From positions 1 to 17,671 of the forward strand of contig JADHTD010000017.1 in assembly GCA_016776525.1 (NCBI GenBank): a stretch of 17,671 nucleotides of DNA. Reading direction: 5' to 3'. A model generated the notes under the pieces. The model saw only the letters and a program-made list of their open reading frames with translations. It did not search any database and was not told the DNA's origin. Shown here piece by piece: positions 7,550 to 14,396 of this stretch. Position numbers and translations under genes: made by a program. The DNA is from Rhodospirillales bacterium. Its GTDB lineage: Bacteria > Pseudomonadota > Alphaproteobacteria > Rhodospirillales > JADHTD01. Numbering within the stretch: position 1 is the first letter of the stretch; every line of letters starts with the position of its first letter.

Positions 7550-9349
7550 ATGCCGGGACCAGCGGACACTGGTACACGCCAAACGGACGCTTATCTCGGA
7601 GTAGAAAAATCCCTGACCGGCAAACGCTGGATCATGAACGGCGTCGATGAGCGCACGGCGCTGACCATCGCCCAGCGCTTACAGGTGCCGGAGATCGTCG
7701 GCCGCCTGCTGGCCATCCGCGGCATCGAACTGGAAACGGCAGGGGATTTCCTCGACCCCACCCTCAAGGCCCTGCTGCCCGATCCCGGCCATTTGAAAGG
7801 CATGGAGGAAGCCGCCGAGCGTCTGGCCGGGGCCATCATGCAGGACGAACTGATTGCCGTTTTCGGCGACTACGACGTTGACGGAGCCACCTCGTCGGCC
7901 CTGCTGAACCGTTTTATCTCCGCTGCCGGGGGGCGGTGCCGGGTCTATATTCCGGACCGCCTGAAGGAAGGCTACGGCCCCAACACACCAGCCCTGATGC
8001 TCTTGAAGGAGGAGGGGGCCTCGGTGGTCGTCACCGTTGATTGCGGCACCAACGCCTTTGAGCCGTTGACCGCCGCCCGGCAGGCGGGGTTGGACGTTAT
8101 TGTCGTCGACCACCACGAAGCGGAAGCGACCCTGCCGCCGTCAATTGCCGTCATCAACCCCAACCGCCTGGACGAAGACAGCCCGCACGGGCAACTGGCC
8201 GCCGTCGGCGTCGCCTTCCTGCTGGTGGTGGCATTGAACCGGGCCCTGCGCCGGGCCGCCTGGTACGGGGAACGCCCGGAACCGGACCTGCTGCAATGGC
8301 TGGACCTGGTGGCGTTGGGCACGGTCTGCGACGTCGTACCCCTCATAGGCGTCAACCGGGCCCTGGTCCGCCAGGGCCTCAAAGTGATGGCCGGGCGCGC
8401 CAACACCGGCCTGAAAGCGCTCTCCGATGTCGCCGGTATCGACGAAGCGCCCGGCACCTATCATGCCGGGTTTATCCTCGGCCCCCGCATCAACGCCGGT
8501 GGCCGGGTCGGGGCCGCCGACCTTGGGTCGCGGCTGTTGGCGTCGGACGATGTGGACGAGGCCATGACCATCGCCCACAAGCTCAATGAACTGAACCGGG
8601 AACGCCAGGAAATCGAAGCCGCCGTCCTCGCCGATGCAGTGGATAGGGTCGAGTCCACCGATTTGGACAAAGCGCCGGCCATCCTTATCGACGGCGAGGG
8701 CTGGCATCCGGGGGTCATTGGGATTGTGGCGAGCCGCCTCAAGGACCGTTACAACCGCCCAGCCTGCGTCATTGCCATGGACGGCGGCAAGGGGGTCGGA
8801 TCCGGCCGTTCGGTAAAGGGCGTCGACCTGGGTGCGGCGGTCATCGCGGCGCGACAGGCGGGACTGTTGCTGGGCGGCGGCGGCCACACCATGGCGGCGG
8901 GTTTTACCGTAGCCTCGGAACAACTGGCGGGGTTCCGGGATTTCCTAAGCACCCGCATCGGCCAGCAGATCGAAACCGCCGCCATCGTGCCCAGCCTTTA
9001 CCTCGACGCGCCGATCAATCCCGGCGCCGCCACCATGGGTCTTTTGGATGCCTTGCAGGCGGTGGGGCCGTTCGGATCGGGCAACCCGGAACCGCGCTTC
9101 GTCATCGCCAATGCGCGCCTCGATTATGCCGATCAGGCGGGCGAAAACCACGTCCGCTGCACGATCGCCTCTGACGGCGGCAAACCCTTGAAAGGCATCG
9201 CCTTCCGGGCACTGGACTCGGACCTGGGCCCGGCCCTGCTGAAAAGCGGCGGGGCGCCGCTGCACATCACCGGGCGGCTGCGGGTCAACCACTGGCGCGG
9301 CTACAAGACACCGCAAATCCAAATCGACGACGCGGCCGAGGTTTGGTGA
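7550..9349 (+). CDS. recJ: Single-stranded-DNA-specific exonuclease RecJ
   Basis: A 5'-3' single-strand DNA exonuclease of the DHH superfamily, acting in RecF-pathway recombination, mismatch repair and base-excision repair. The 599-residue protein has the family motifs: FGDYDVDG (105-112, metal-binding aspartates), VVDHHE with the DHH triad at 187-189, CDVVP with Asp261, GPRINAGGRVG, and the DHHA1 motif GGGGHTMAAGF. An OB-fold region follows, with a C-terminal end (NHWRGYKTPQIQIDDA) typical of RecJ. The ATG at 7550 is kept because AYLGVEKSLTGKRW, which lies before the next internal ATG, is conserved in alphaproteobacterial RecJ. There is no clear ribosome-binding site at this start. It is the last gene of the alaC-hom-glpX-recJ run. 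Confidence 0.95.
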   Translation: MPGPADTGTRQTDAYLGVEKSLTGKRWIMNGVDERTALTIAQRLQVPEIVGRLLAIRGIELETAGDFLDPTLKALLPDPGHLKGMEEAAERLAGAIMQDELIAVFGDYDVDGATSSALLNRFISAAGGRCRVYIPDRLKEGYGPNTPALMLLKEEGASVVVTVDCGTNAFEPLTAARQAGLDVIVVDHHEAEATLPPSIAVINPNRLDEDSPHGQLAAVGVAFLLVVALNRALRRAAWYGERPEPDLLQWLDLVALGTVCDVVPLIGVNRALVRQGLKVMAGRANTGLKALSDVAGIDEAPGTYHAGFILGPRINAGGRVGAADLGSRLLASDDVDEAMTIAHKLNELNRERQEIEAAVLADAVDRVESTDLDKAPAILIDGEGWHPGVIGIVASRLKDRYNRPACVIAMDGGKGVGSGRSVKGVDLGAAVIAARQAGLLLGGGGHTMAAGFTVASEQLAGFRDFLSTRIGQQIETAAIVPSLYLDAPINPGAATMGLLDALQAVGPFGSGNPEPRFVIANARLDYADQAGENHVRCTIASDGGKPLKGIAFRALDSDLGPALLKSGGAPLHITGRLRVNHWRGYKTPQIQIDDAAEVW

Positions 9350-9365
9350 CAGGGGCTCGTATCAG

Positions 9366-9392
9366 TGTCCGCTATCAGCCTGAAAGCTGACA
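9366..9392. repeat. Palindromic TGTCCGCT repeat, copy 1 (degenerate)
   Basis: TGTCCGCT at the left pairs imperfectly with AGCTGACA at the right. It belongs to the same family as the copies at 9413, 9971, 10017, 15747 and 16531 and begins 17 bases after the recJ stop. Confidence 0.55.
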
Positions 9393-9627
9393 TAAATCAC
9401 TATGGGTCAAAAAGTCCGCTTTTAGCCACAAGCGGAAGTCCAAATTTAAATGCACAGTGGGGCGATATAGCTACGACTTACCCGAGGCTGCTAACTGTAC
9501 CGAGAGGCCGAACCCTTTTCCCTCCGTATTGGTTCACCCATTTGAATTTTCTAAAGGTTGGGTTACAAGTAAGGTAGAAAATGCTCTTAAACTTGGTAAG
9601 CAACGTATAGCAGAGAAGGTAGCGTAA
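9391..9627 (+). pseudogene. 3' fragment of an unknown gene, overlapping the next ORF
   Basis: The frame is open from just after a TGA (9388-9390) to TAA at 9625-9627 and contains no ATG; the first plausible start is a GTG at 9457 without a ribosome-binding site. The C-terminal half reads like real protein (ERPNPFPSVLVHPFEFSKGW then VENALKLGKQRIAEKVA), and its TAA shares one base with the ATG of the following gene (TAATG), a typical translational-coupling overlap. The upstream part of the frame runs through the palindromic repeat copy 2. I read this as a gene whose 5' part was lost when the repeat or flanking DNA was rearranged. No family is recognised. A short intact gene starting at GTG 9457 (56 residues) is the alternative. 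Confidence 0.4.
9413..9438. repeat. Palindromic TGTCCGCT repeat, copy 2
   Basis: TCCGCTT (9415-9421) and AAGCGGA (9430-9436) are perfect inverted arms. It begins 47 bases after copy 1, so the two form a pair. Confidence 0.6.
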
Positions 9628-9845
9628 TGGGATCAGGATCAACACGACCAAACAATGCCGATGACAAAATGATAGCGGCTATTGAGCGCGGTGATCGAGG
9701 CGAGTTTAAAGATCGTAAACCACCTAAAAATACGGATAGGAAACTCATCAAAGAAAAAGAAGCAAGAACAGAAATAGCACTTGAAAAAACCAAAGGGTTG
9801 AAAGCGTTGAGATTGGCTGCTGAAAAAGAAGGCAAGGCAAAATGA
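9627..9845 (+). CDS. Small highly charged hypothetical protein (72 aa)
   Basis: The protein is rich in Lys, Glu, Arg and Asp, with no membrane segment; the C-terminal half (from about residue 38) looks like a single amphipathic or coiled helix. A good ribosome-binding site (GAGAAGG, about 7 bases before the ATG) and the one-base overlap with the stop of the upstream fragment support translation. It is not recognised. Base composition is clearly richer in A than in neighbouring genes, consistent with acquired DNA, and it lies between two pairs of palindromic repeats. It may be the surviving second gene of a two-gene unit. Confidence 0.5.
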   Translation: MGSGSTRPNNADDKMIAAIERGDRGEFKDRKPPKNTDRKLIKEKEARTEIALEKTKGLKALRLAAEKEGKAK

Positions 9846-9912
9846 ACACAGAAAGGCATTGTCGGACTAAATTGGATTGCTAAGGTAGGGGGGCGGTTCG
9901 TGGCCTCCCCGG

Positions 9913-9960
9913 ATGAAGAATCCATTCCGCCATTTCAGCAGCTCGCCGGAGGTTATCGGT
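9913..9960 (+). mobile_element. Remnant: first 15 or so codons of an IS6-type transposase
   Basis: From the ATG at 9913 the sequence encodes MKNPFRHFSSSPEVI, which closely resembles the N-terminus of the IS6-family transposases common in alphaproteobacteria (pattern MK.PFRYF.SSPEVIRL). The similarity ends at about 9960, where the sequence runs into the palindromic repeat at 9971 and reaches a stop (TAG) after ten more codons. The rest of the element is absent. The preceding 50 bases may contain the left end of the insertion sequence, but no inverted repeat could be paired. The identification is from memory of the family N-terminus. Confidence 0.5.
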
Positions 9961-9970
9961 GTCAGCATAA

Positions 9971-9997
9971 TGTCCGCTTCGGGTCATTAGCAGACGT
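9971..9997. repeat. Palindromic TGTCCGCT repeat, copy 3
   Basis: TGTCCGCT on the left, then GGGTCA in the middle, and AGCAGACG on the right, an imperfect inverted arm. It directly follows the transposase remnant. Confidence 0.6.
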
Positions 9998-10016
9998 AAA
10001 TAATTTTCGAAAATAA

Positions 10017-10043
10017 TGTCCGCTTTCCCCCTGGAAGCAGAGA
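10017..10043. repeat. Palindromic TGTCCGCT repeat, copy 4
   Basis: TGTCCGCTT on the left and AAGCAGAGA on the right. It starts 46 bases after copy 3, the same spacing as the pair at 9366 and 9413. A perfect palindrome, ATTTTCGAAAAT (10003-10014), lies between copies 3 and 4. Confidence 0.55.
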
Positions 10044-10180
10044 TTTTGTATCATCCAGCCCAAAAACTTATCGTTACCGGAAGATTCCGCACCCCGTTTG
10101 ACAAACATCAACCGCACCTTTCAAAAAATGAGGTACACCCCTCCGGCGCCAATAAACGACCAATGAGTGAGTAGCGAAAA

Positions 10181-10372
10181 ATGAGCAATTACGATATAGC
10201 CTTGGACAGGGCAACGGAAGTCCTCGGTAACCAGGAACGGGCCGAGGAATGGCTTGAAAAAATGAGCACAACGCTCGGAAATCCTCCCCGGGAAATGCTT
10301 TCCGAGCGCGCCGGCTTGGATCAGGTCCTCCGTCACCTCCACAGCGTTGAACTGGCTCTCAATACCGATTGA
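10181..10372 (+). CDS. Stand-alone antitoxin-like (DUF2384, MbcA/ParS/Xre toxin-binding) domain, 63 aa
   Basis: The segment ALDRATEVLGNQERAEEWL followed by LGNPPREMLSERAGLDQVLR and HLHSVEL fits the toxin-binding domain found at the C-terminus of Xre/MbcA/ParS antitoxins, which pair with RES-domain toxins. Here the domain makes up almost the whole protein. The usual N-terminal helix-turn-helix is missing and no RES toxin ORF is visible on either side. It may be an orphan antitoxin, an anti-addiction remnant or a domain with another partner. An exact TTGACA lies at 10098-10103, but no good -10 box follows at the right distance. The ribosome-binding site is weak. Found in the repeat-rich accessory stretch. 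Confidence 0.6.
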   Translation: MSNYDIALDRATEVLGNQERAEEWLEKMSTTLGNPPREMLSERAGLDQVLRHLHSVELALNTD

Positions 10373-10420
10373 TCCTGTTCCCTGGAACGACCTTTTCAAT
10401 ACCCATGACAACCGTGATCG

Positions 10421-10436
10421 GGCCCCATTAGGGGCC
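10421..10436. repeat. Perfect hairpin GGCCCC-ATTA-GGGGCC
   Basis: Six perfect GC pairs around an ATTA loop, 48 bases after the DUF2384 stop codon. There is no T-run behind it, so it is not a classic intrinsic terminator; it could still act as a transcript 3'-end stabiliser. Confidence 0.45.
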
Positions 10437-10494
10437 GCTGCCGGCGGCCATATCACAATGGCGCGACGGGATGGTTTTTAAGTTACATATTCTG

Positions 10495-10523
10495 TTGCCC
10501 AGACAAAAAAACGGCATTAAAAT
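10495..10523 (+). promoter_or_regulatory. Probable promoter of the 120-aa hypothetical gene
   Basis: TTGCCC (10495-10500) is followed after 17 bases by TAAAAT (10518-10523), 4/6 and 5/6 to consensus. The start would be near 10530, leaving a leader of about 95 bases. The leader holds three short complementary segments, CAGG, CCTG and CAGG, between about 10540 and 10575, so two alternative small hairpins are possible, the second with a T6 loop. Confidence 0.4.
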
Positions 10524-10624
10524 TTCAGGTATGTGAAGGGTGTTCAGGATCTTTTGCGCCTGTTTTTTCAGGACCGACGTGAATGCCGAAAGGGTGTAAA
10601 CAGATTACGAGATAAGACACGACA

Positions 10625-10987
10625 ATGACGGACCAGACAGACAATAAAGGCGATTTCTTTTACGGCGTCATGATCCTGAAAGAAGGCAAATGGACGCCGC
10701 ACAGCAAGTACGATCAGGATTCCCTGGGAAGCGCCCTGGCCAGCGCTGCAAGCTTAAGCGACAACAGGGAATATGAGGGGGCCAAGGTTATGAGGGTTCC
10801 GCTTAAAGGTCCTTCAGGGAAAATGACCGTTGAACCGAAGGAAATGTGGATCAGCCCCCACCTGAAAGCGCGCATGGAAGCCAGGACCGAGGCCCAAATC
10901 CTTGAGGGCGCCCGGAAATCCAAAGAGCAGTTGGCGAAGGCCCATGCCGAGCATATGGCCTCCCTGCAGAAGCGGCAGGAGGCTTAG
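10625..10987 (+). CDS. Hypothetical protein, 120 aa, charged C-terminal helix
   Basis: I do not recognise the family. The first 75 or so residues look like a compact mixed alpha/beta domain (FFYGVMILKEGKWTPHSKYD, then a Ser/Ala-rich helix, then the strand AKVMRVPLKGP). The last 40 residues are a long helix rich in Glu, Lys, Arg and Ala (ARMEARTEAQILEGARKSKE). There is no signal peptide or membrane segment, so it is probably cytoplasmic. GC-rich third positions match the main chromosome rather than the AT-rich island to its left, and the upstream promoter is good, so it is likely a real gene. Its stop is 45 bases from that of the convergent CDGSH gene. Confidence 0.65.
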   Translation: MTDQTDNKGDFFYGVMILKEGKWTPHSKYDQDSLGSALASAASLSDNREYEGAKVMRVPLKGPSGKMTVEPKEMWISPHLKARMEARTEAQILEGARKSKEQLAKAHAEHMASLQKRQEA

Positions 10988-11032
10988 GCTTCCCACAATT
11001 ACCAGGCGGTTTTATTACTTTAGGTAGCGGGA

Positions 11033-11680
11033 TCAGTCCGCCTTGAAGCCGTTCCGCTTGTGGCTGCCGTCGCAGTAGGGTTTGCGGGCCGAGCCGCCGC
11101 AGCGGCATAGCGCCACTTGGCCGCCCTGGTGGGCGGTCGCGCCGTCGGCACTGCGGACCGTACAATTTCCCTCGACGACCACGGGGCCGTCCGGCCGCAG
11201 TCGAAGTTTGATCGGGGGGGCTGTTTCTTCTTCGACCGGCTTGGCTGATTCCGCGCCGAGCCCGCCGTTATCCCTGAAACCGGCCTCGTCATGACTGTTG
11301 TCGCAAAAGGGCTTGTTGGCCGAGGCGCCGCATCGGCACAAGGCCAGCCGTGTCAGGCGTTCGGTGCTGCCGTCGGGGAGCGTCAGGTGCAGGTCGCCCC
11401 GGGCATGGAGCGGGCCGTCGGCAACGACGCTGAAGGTGGCCTCGGTATCGGGCGCTTCGTCTTCACCGTCGGCGCGCCGGTATCGGAGGGCGCCGGTCGG
11501 GCAGGCTTCGATGACTTTTTCTAGGGCCTCGGGCGCGGCGGCGTCCGGTGCAACCCAGGGCCGGGCCTGGGGGTCGAAAACGTCGGGCAGGCCGTGTACG
11601 CATTCGGCGGCATGGATGCAGCGGGCAGCCTCAAAAGTGACGGTAAGGCCCTTTCCTTCGTAGGCATGTTTTTTGCTCAT
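11033..11680 (-). CDS. Iron-sulfur protein: divergent ferredoxin domain plus two CDGSH zinc-finger-type domains
   Basis: A 215-residue protein with three predicted iron-sulfur sites. Residues 1-68 form a divergent monocluster ferredoxin (Fer4_19-like) with Cys21, Cys27 and Cys60 (ARCIHAAECVHGLPDVF, then ACPTGAL). Two CDGSH motifs follow: C115-R-C117, C126 and His130 (CRCGASANKPFCDNSH), and C192-R-C194, C203 and His207 (CRCGGSARKPYCDGSH), each a 3Cys-1His ligand set for a 2Fe-2S cluster. Family members are linked to redox and iron handling. The start at 11680 is chosen over 11716 because GGGAGG lies 6 bases before it. GGTACGTACC, a perfect 10-bp palindrome at 11732-11741, is a possible upstream operator. 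The gene is apparently monocistronic. Confidence 0.88.
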   Translation of the reverse strand: MSKKHAYEGKGLTVTFEAARCIHAAECVHGLPDVFDPQARPWVAPDAAAPEALEKVIEACPTGALRYRRADGEDEAPDTEATFSVVADGPLHARGDLHLTLPDGSTERLTRLALCRCGASANKPFCDNSHDEAGFRDNGGLGAESAKPVEEETAPPIKLRLRPDGPVVVEGNCTVRSADGATAHQGGQVALCRCGGSARKPYCDGSHKRNGFKAD

Positions 11681-11785
11681 TGGTGCCTCCCTACAGATAT
11701 TAAAGCACCGTAACATTAAGGGCGCCTGTCAGGTACGTACCGCAAATCGTACTGTTTAACGGTCCTCAAGCGCCGCTTTGTTTGT

Positions 11786-11929
11786 TGGGACTCGACCCCC
11801 ACCGGTTGGGATCAAGCTCCCGAAAAAAACGCTAGTCGCTTCGCTCCATTATCCTGGGTGCGGATGGGTTGGGGTCGAGTCCGGGCCTGCCGCTTGTTCC
11901 TGGTGCGGTTGGGTTAGGGTCGAGTCCCA
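11786..11929. repeat. Cluster of GGGTCGAGTCC / GGGATCAAGCTCCC repeats
   Basis: Four related units lie in 144 bases: TGGGACTCGACCCCCACCGG at 11786-11805 (inverted); CGGTTGGGATCAAGCTCCC at 11803-11821; TCCTGGGTGCGG...GGGGTCGAGTCC at 11852-11882; and TCCTGGTGCGG...AGGGTCGAGTCCC at 11898-11928. The first can base-pair with the third or fourth to form a long stem. Another copy lies at 7469. The cluster separates the CDGSH gene from the 3' end of the alcohol dehydrogenase gene, so it could also affect transcription termination of that operon. No transposase is associated. Confidence 0.65.
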
Positions 11930-11932
11930 GAA

Positions 11933-13042
11933 TTAATGTATTTTCACCACGACCTTGATGGCGTTCTCGATCCGCTCCTTGGCGTATTTGAGCGCCGTCG
12001 GCAGTTCTTCCAGGGGGAAGGTGTGGGTGTGGATGAGGCTCGGGTCGAGCTTGCCCTGGGCGATCAACGCCGCGGCCCGGTGGGTTGAGCTGCGGCCCTC
12101 GGCGCGGATGCCGAAGACATATTTGTTGTTGCCGACAATATCCTGGGCATCGACCTCGACCGGCTCGTGGGCGAAGGCGGCCAGACAGACCCGGCCGCCC
12201 CGGTTGACCATTTTAACCGCATCGTTAAAGGCGGTCTTGACGCCGGAGCATTCCATAACGAAATCGGCGCCGCCGTTGGTGATCTTGTGGACGGCCTCGA
12301 CCGGGTTTTCCTTCAGGGCATTGATGCCATAATCAACGCCTAAGGATTTGCCCATTTCCAGGCGGTCGTCGCGGATATCGGTAAGGATTACCGGGTCGGC
12401 GCCCAGCACCTTGGCGACTCCGGCGCCAATGAGGCCGATGGCTCCGGCGCCGGTGACGACAACGCTTTCCCCGGCAATGAGCCCGCCCAGCACATCCAGG
12501 CCGTAGATGGAGGTGCCGGCGGTGACGATCAGGGTCGCCTGTTCGTCGCTGATGACGTCGGGGATGGGGATCAGGGTGTTGACGTGGTTGACCGCGTACT
12601 GGGCGAAGCCGCCGTCGGTGGTGAAGCCGTTGGCCCGGTGGCCCTTGGAATGGTAGCCGTAATTGAGGCACGAGGTGTACATGCCCATGCGGCAGCGCTT
12701 GCAGCGCATGCAGCCGGCATGCACTTCGACGGCGACCCGCTGGCCGGGACGGAATTCATCGACCCCCGGACCCGGTTTGACCACCGTGCCCATATATTCG
12801 TGGCCCGGCGTGTGGTTTTTGTGGAAGGGCAATTCACCCTCAATGAGCCCCGGCGTGCCGAATTCGATCAGTTCCAGGTCGGAGGCGCAGACGGCGATGG
12901 CGTCGATGCGCACCAGCACTTCGGCGACGCCCGGTTCGGGCACCGGTTTTTCACCCAAAGTGAGTTCTTCCGGTCCGCCGAGGATCCAGGCTTTCATGGT
13001 GTCGGGCACGGTCAGGGCGTTGTCGCCTTGCTTGATCGTCAT
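11933..13042 (-). CDS. Zinc-dependent, NAD-type medium-chain alcohol/polyol dehydrogenase
   Basis: A 369-residue medium-chain dehydrogenase. Catalytic zinc ligands are Cys52 and His81 with Glu82 (TPGHEYMG); the structural zinc site is the cysteine cluster CMRCKRCRMGMYTSC (Cys111, 114, 117, 125). The nucleotide-binding motif is VVTGAGAIGLIGAG (about 195-208), and Asp222 at the end of the second Rossmann strand (LTDIRDDR) favours NAD(H) over NADP(H). The substrate is unknown; polyol or threonine-type dehydrogenases are the closest in look. An ATG at 13042 is chosen over a GTG three bases upstream because AGGGGA sits at good spacing before it. It lies 139 bases downstream of the phosphofructokinase gene on the same strand, so co-transcription is possible. 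Confidence 0.88.
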   Translation of the reverse strand: MTIKQGDNALTVPDTMKAWILGGPEELTLGEKPVPEPGVAEVLVRIDAIAVCASDLELIEFGTPGLIEGELPFHKNHTPGHEYMGTVVKPGPGVDEFRPGQRVAVEVHAGCMRCKRCRMGMYTSCLNYGYHSKGHRANGFTTDGGFAQYAVNHVNTLIPIPDVISDEQATLIVTAGTSIYGLDVLGGLIAGESVVVTGAGAIGLIGAGVAKVLGADPVILTDIRDDRLEMGKSLGVDYGINALKENPVEAVHKITNGGADFVMECSGVKTAFNDAVKMVNRGGRVCLAAFAHEPVEVDAQDIVGNNKYVFGIRAEGRSSTHRAAALIAQGKLDPSLIHTHTFPLEELPTALKYAKERIENAIKVVVKIH

Positions 13043-13181
13043 CACTATTCCCCTAGGAAAAAAGGAATGAAACTCAGGTAAGGACTATCGAATCCCGGAG
13101 CCGTTGAGGCAATGAGAAAATGAGGTGATTGAGCCCTTTATGGGCCTTTTCTTCACCGCCCCGTTGTTTCGGCGCCCCGCC

Positions 13182-14396
13182 TTATTTGCTGAGTATCTTG
13201 TCCACCTTGTTGATGCGCAGGCGCGACTGTTCCGGCATGCCGGAGCCCAGCAGCGGGCGAAGGTACATCAGGAAGTCGTCGGTGACGTTGTTGGCGGCCT
13301 CGTTGATGAAGATATCGTCCATCACCTTGGTCTTACCGGCGACGTCTTCCAGGGGGCTGAGGTGGTATTCGACGGAATAAAAGCCGGTGCGGTGGATGGT
13401 CACCGAGCCGTTGCGGTTGTCCCACTGGGCGTACTGCACGGCTTTTTCGCCGACCTCGCGGGCTTCACGCTGGTCTACGTCCGACACGCAGCCTAGGAAG
13501 GACCGTTGCAGATAGCCGAAGGTGTCGCCGCGCACCCGTTTAATGTCGGTGTTTTCCTTGATCGAGGCCGTCAGCAGGTCGGCCAGGGCGCCAGTGCCGG
13601 ACAATTGCACGTTGCCGTGGGCGTCGGTTTCCACTTCCTTCGACAGCTTGGTGAGGATCGGCTCGCCGCTTTCGTCGTGGATGCCTTCGGAAACGGCGAC
13701 CACGCAACGGCCGTATTTGTCATAGACGCCTTTGATGTCGCTGATGAAGGTGTCCATGTCGAATGTGCGTTCCGGCAGGTAGATCAGGTGCGGGCCGTCG
13801 TCGTCGTACTTGCGGCCCAGGGCCGAAGCGGCGGTCAGGAAGCCGGCGTGGCGGCCCATGACGACGCCGACATAGACGCCGGGCAGGGCCCAGTTGTCCA
13901 GGTTGACGCCGGCGAAGGCGCTGGCCACGAAGCGCGCCGCCGAGGGATAGCCCGGCGTGTGGTCGTTGATCACCAGATCGTTGTCGATGGTCTTAGGGAT
14001 ATGGATGCAGCGCAACGGATAGTCGTCCTTGGCCGCTTCTTCGCTGAGGATGCGCAGCGTATCGGACGAATCGTTGCCGCCGATGTAGAAAAAGGTGCCG
14101 ATTTCGTGGGCTTGCAGGACCTTGAAGATTTCCTGGCAGTATTTGAGGTCCGGTTTGTCCCGCGTCGAGCCGAGGGCCGAGCAGGGGGTGTCGGCGACCA
14201 TTTCCAGGTTGTGGGTGGTTTCCCGGGTGAGATCGAGGAATTCCTCGTTGATGATGCCGCTGACCCCGTGAAAAGCGCCGTAAATCTTTTCTATCCCTGA
14301 GTACTTGCGGGATTCGATGACGGCGCCGACCATCGATTGGTTAATTACCGCCGTCGGGCCGCCGCCCTGGGCGACCAGTACTTTCCCCTGCATCAT
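13182..14396 (-). CDS. pfp: Pyrophosphate-dependent 6-phosphofructokinase
   Basis: Phosphorylates fructose-6-phosphate to fructose-1,6-bisphosphate using PPi, a reversible reaction. The 404-residue protein shows the PFK motifs GGGPTAVINQS (11-21), IGGNDSSDT (105-113), IPKTIDNDL (133-141) and MGRHAGFL (180-187). Asp109 (in place of the ATP-type Gly104) and Lys135 (in place of Gly124) are the two residues known to mark PPi rather than ATP use. The start at 14396 is chosen because GGGGA lies about 8 bases upstream; the frame is open further up to 14543, but that extension is not PFK-like. In alphaproteobacteria lacking ATP-PFK this enzyme may serve glycolysis and gluconeogenesis. It is followed on the same strand by the alcohol dehydrogenase gene. 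Confidence 0.92.
   Translation of the reverse strand: MMQGKVLVAQGGGPTAVINQSMVGAVIESRKYSGIEKIYGAFHGVSGIINEEFLDLTRETTHNLEMVADTPCSALGSTRDKPDLKYCQEIFKVLQAHEIGTFFYIGGNDSSDTLRILSEEAAKDDYPLRCIHIPKTIDNDLVINDHTPGYPSAARFVASAFAGVNLDNWALPGVYVGVVMGRHAGFLTAASALGRKYDDDGPHLIYLPERTFDMDTFISDIKGVYDKYGRCVVAVSEGIHDESGEPILTKLSKEVETDAHGNVQLSGTGALADLLTASIKENTDIKRVRGDTFGYLQRSFLGCVSDVDQREAREVGEKAVQYAQWDNRNGSVTIHRTGFYSVEYHLSPLEDVAGKTKVMDDIFINEAANNVTDDFLMYLRPLLGSGMPEQSRLRINKVDKILSK

Noticed and set aside
9365..9577. 70-codon plus-strand frame after recJ
   Set aside because: It overlaps the better frame that ends in the TAATG overlap, begins within palindromic repeat copy 1 and has no ribosome-binding site.
9366..10043. 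CRISPR array
   Set aside because: Repeats are imperfect palindromes in two pairs, not regularly spaced direct repeats with unique spacers, and no cas genes are present.
13132..13152. GCCC-TTTAT-GGGC followed by CTTTTC, terminator-like on the plus strand
   Set aside because: No plus-strand gene ends here; the stem is only four pairs and lacks a T-run on the minus strand, where the genes are.
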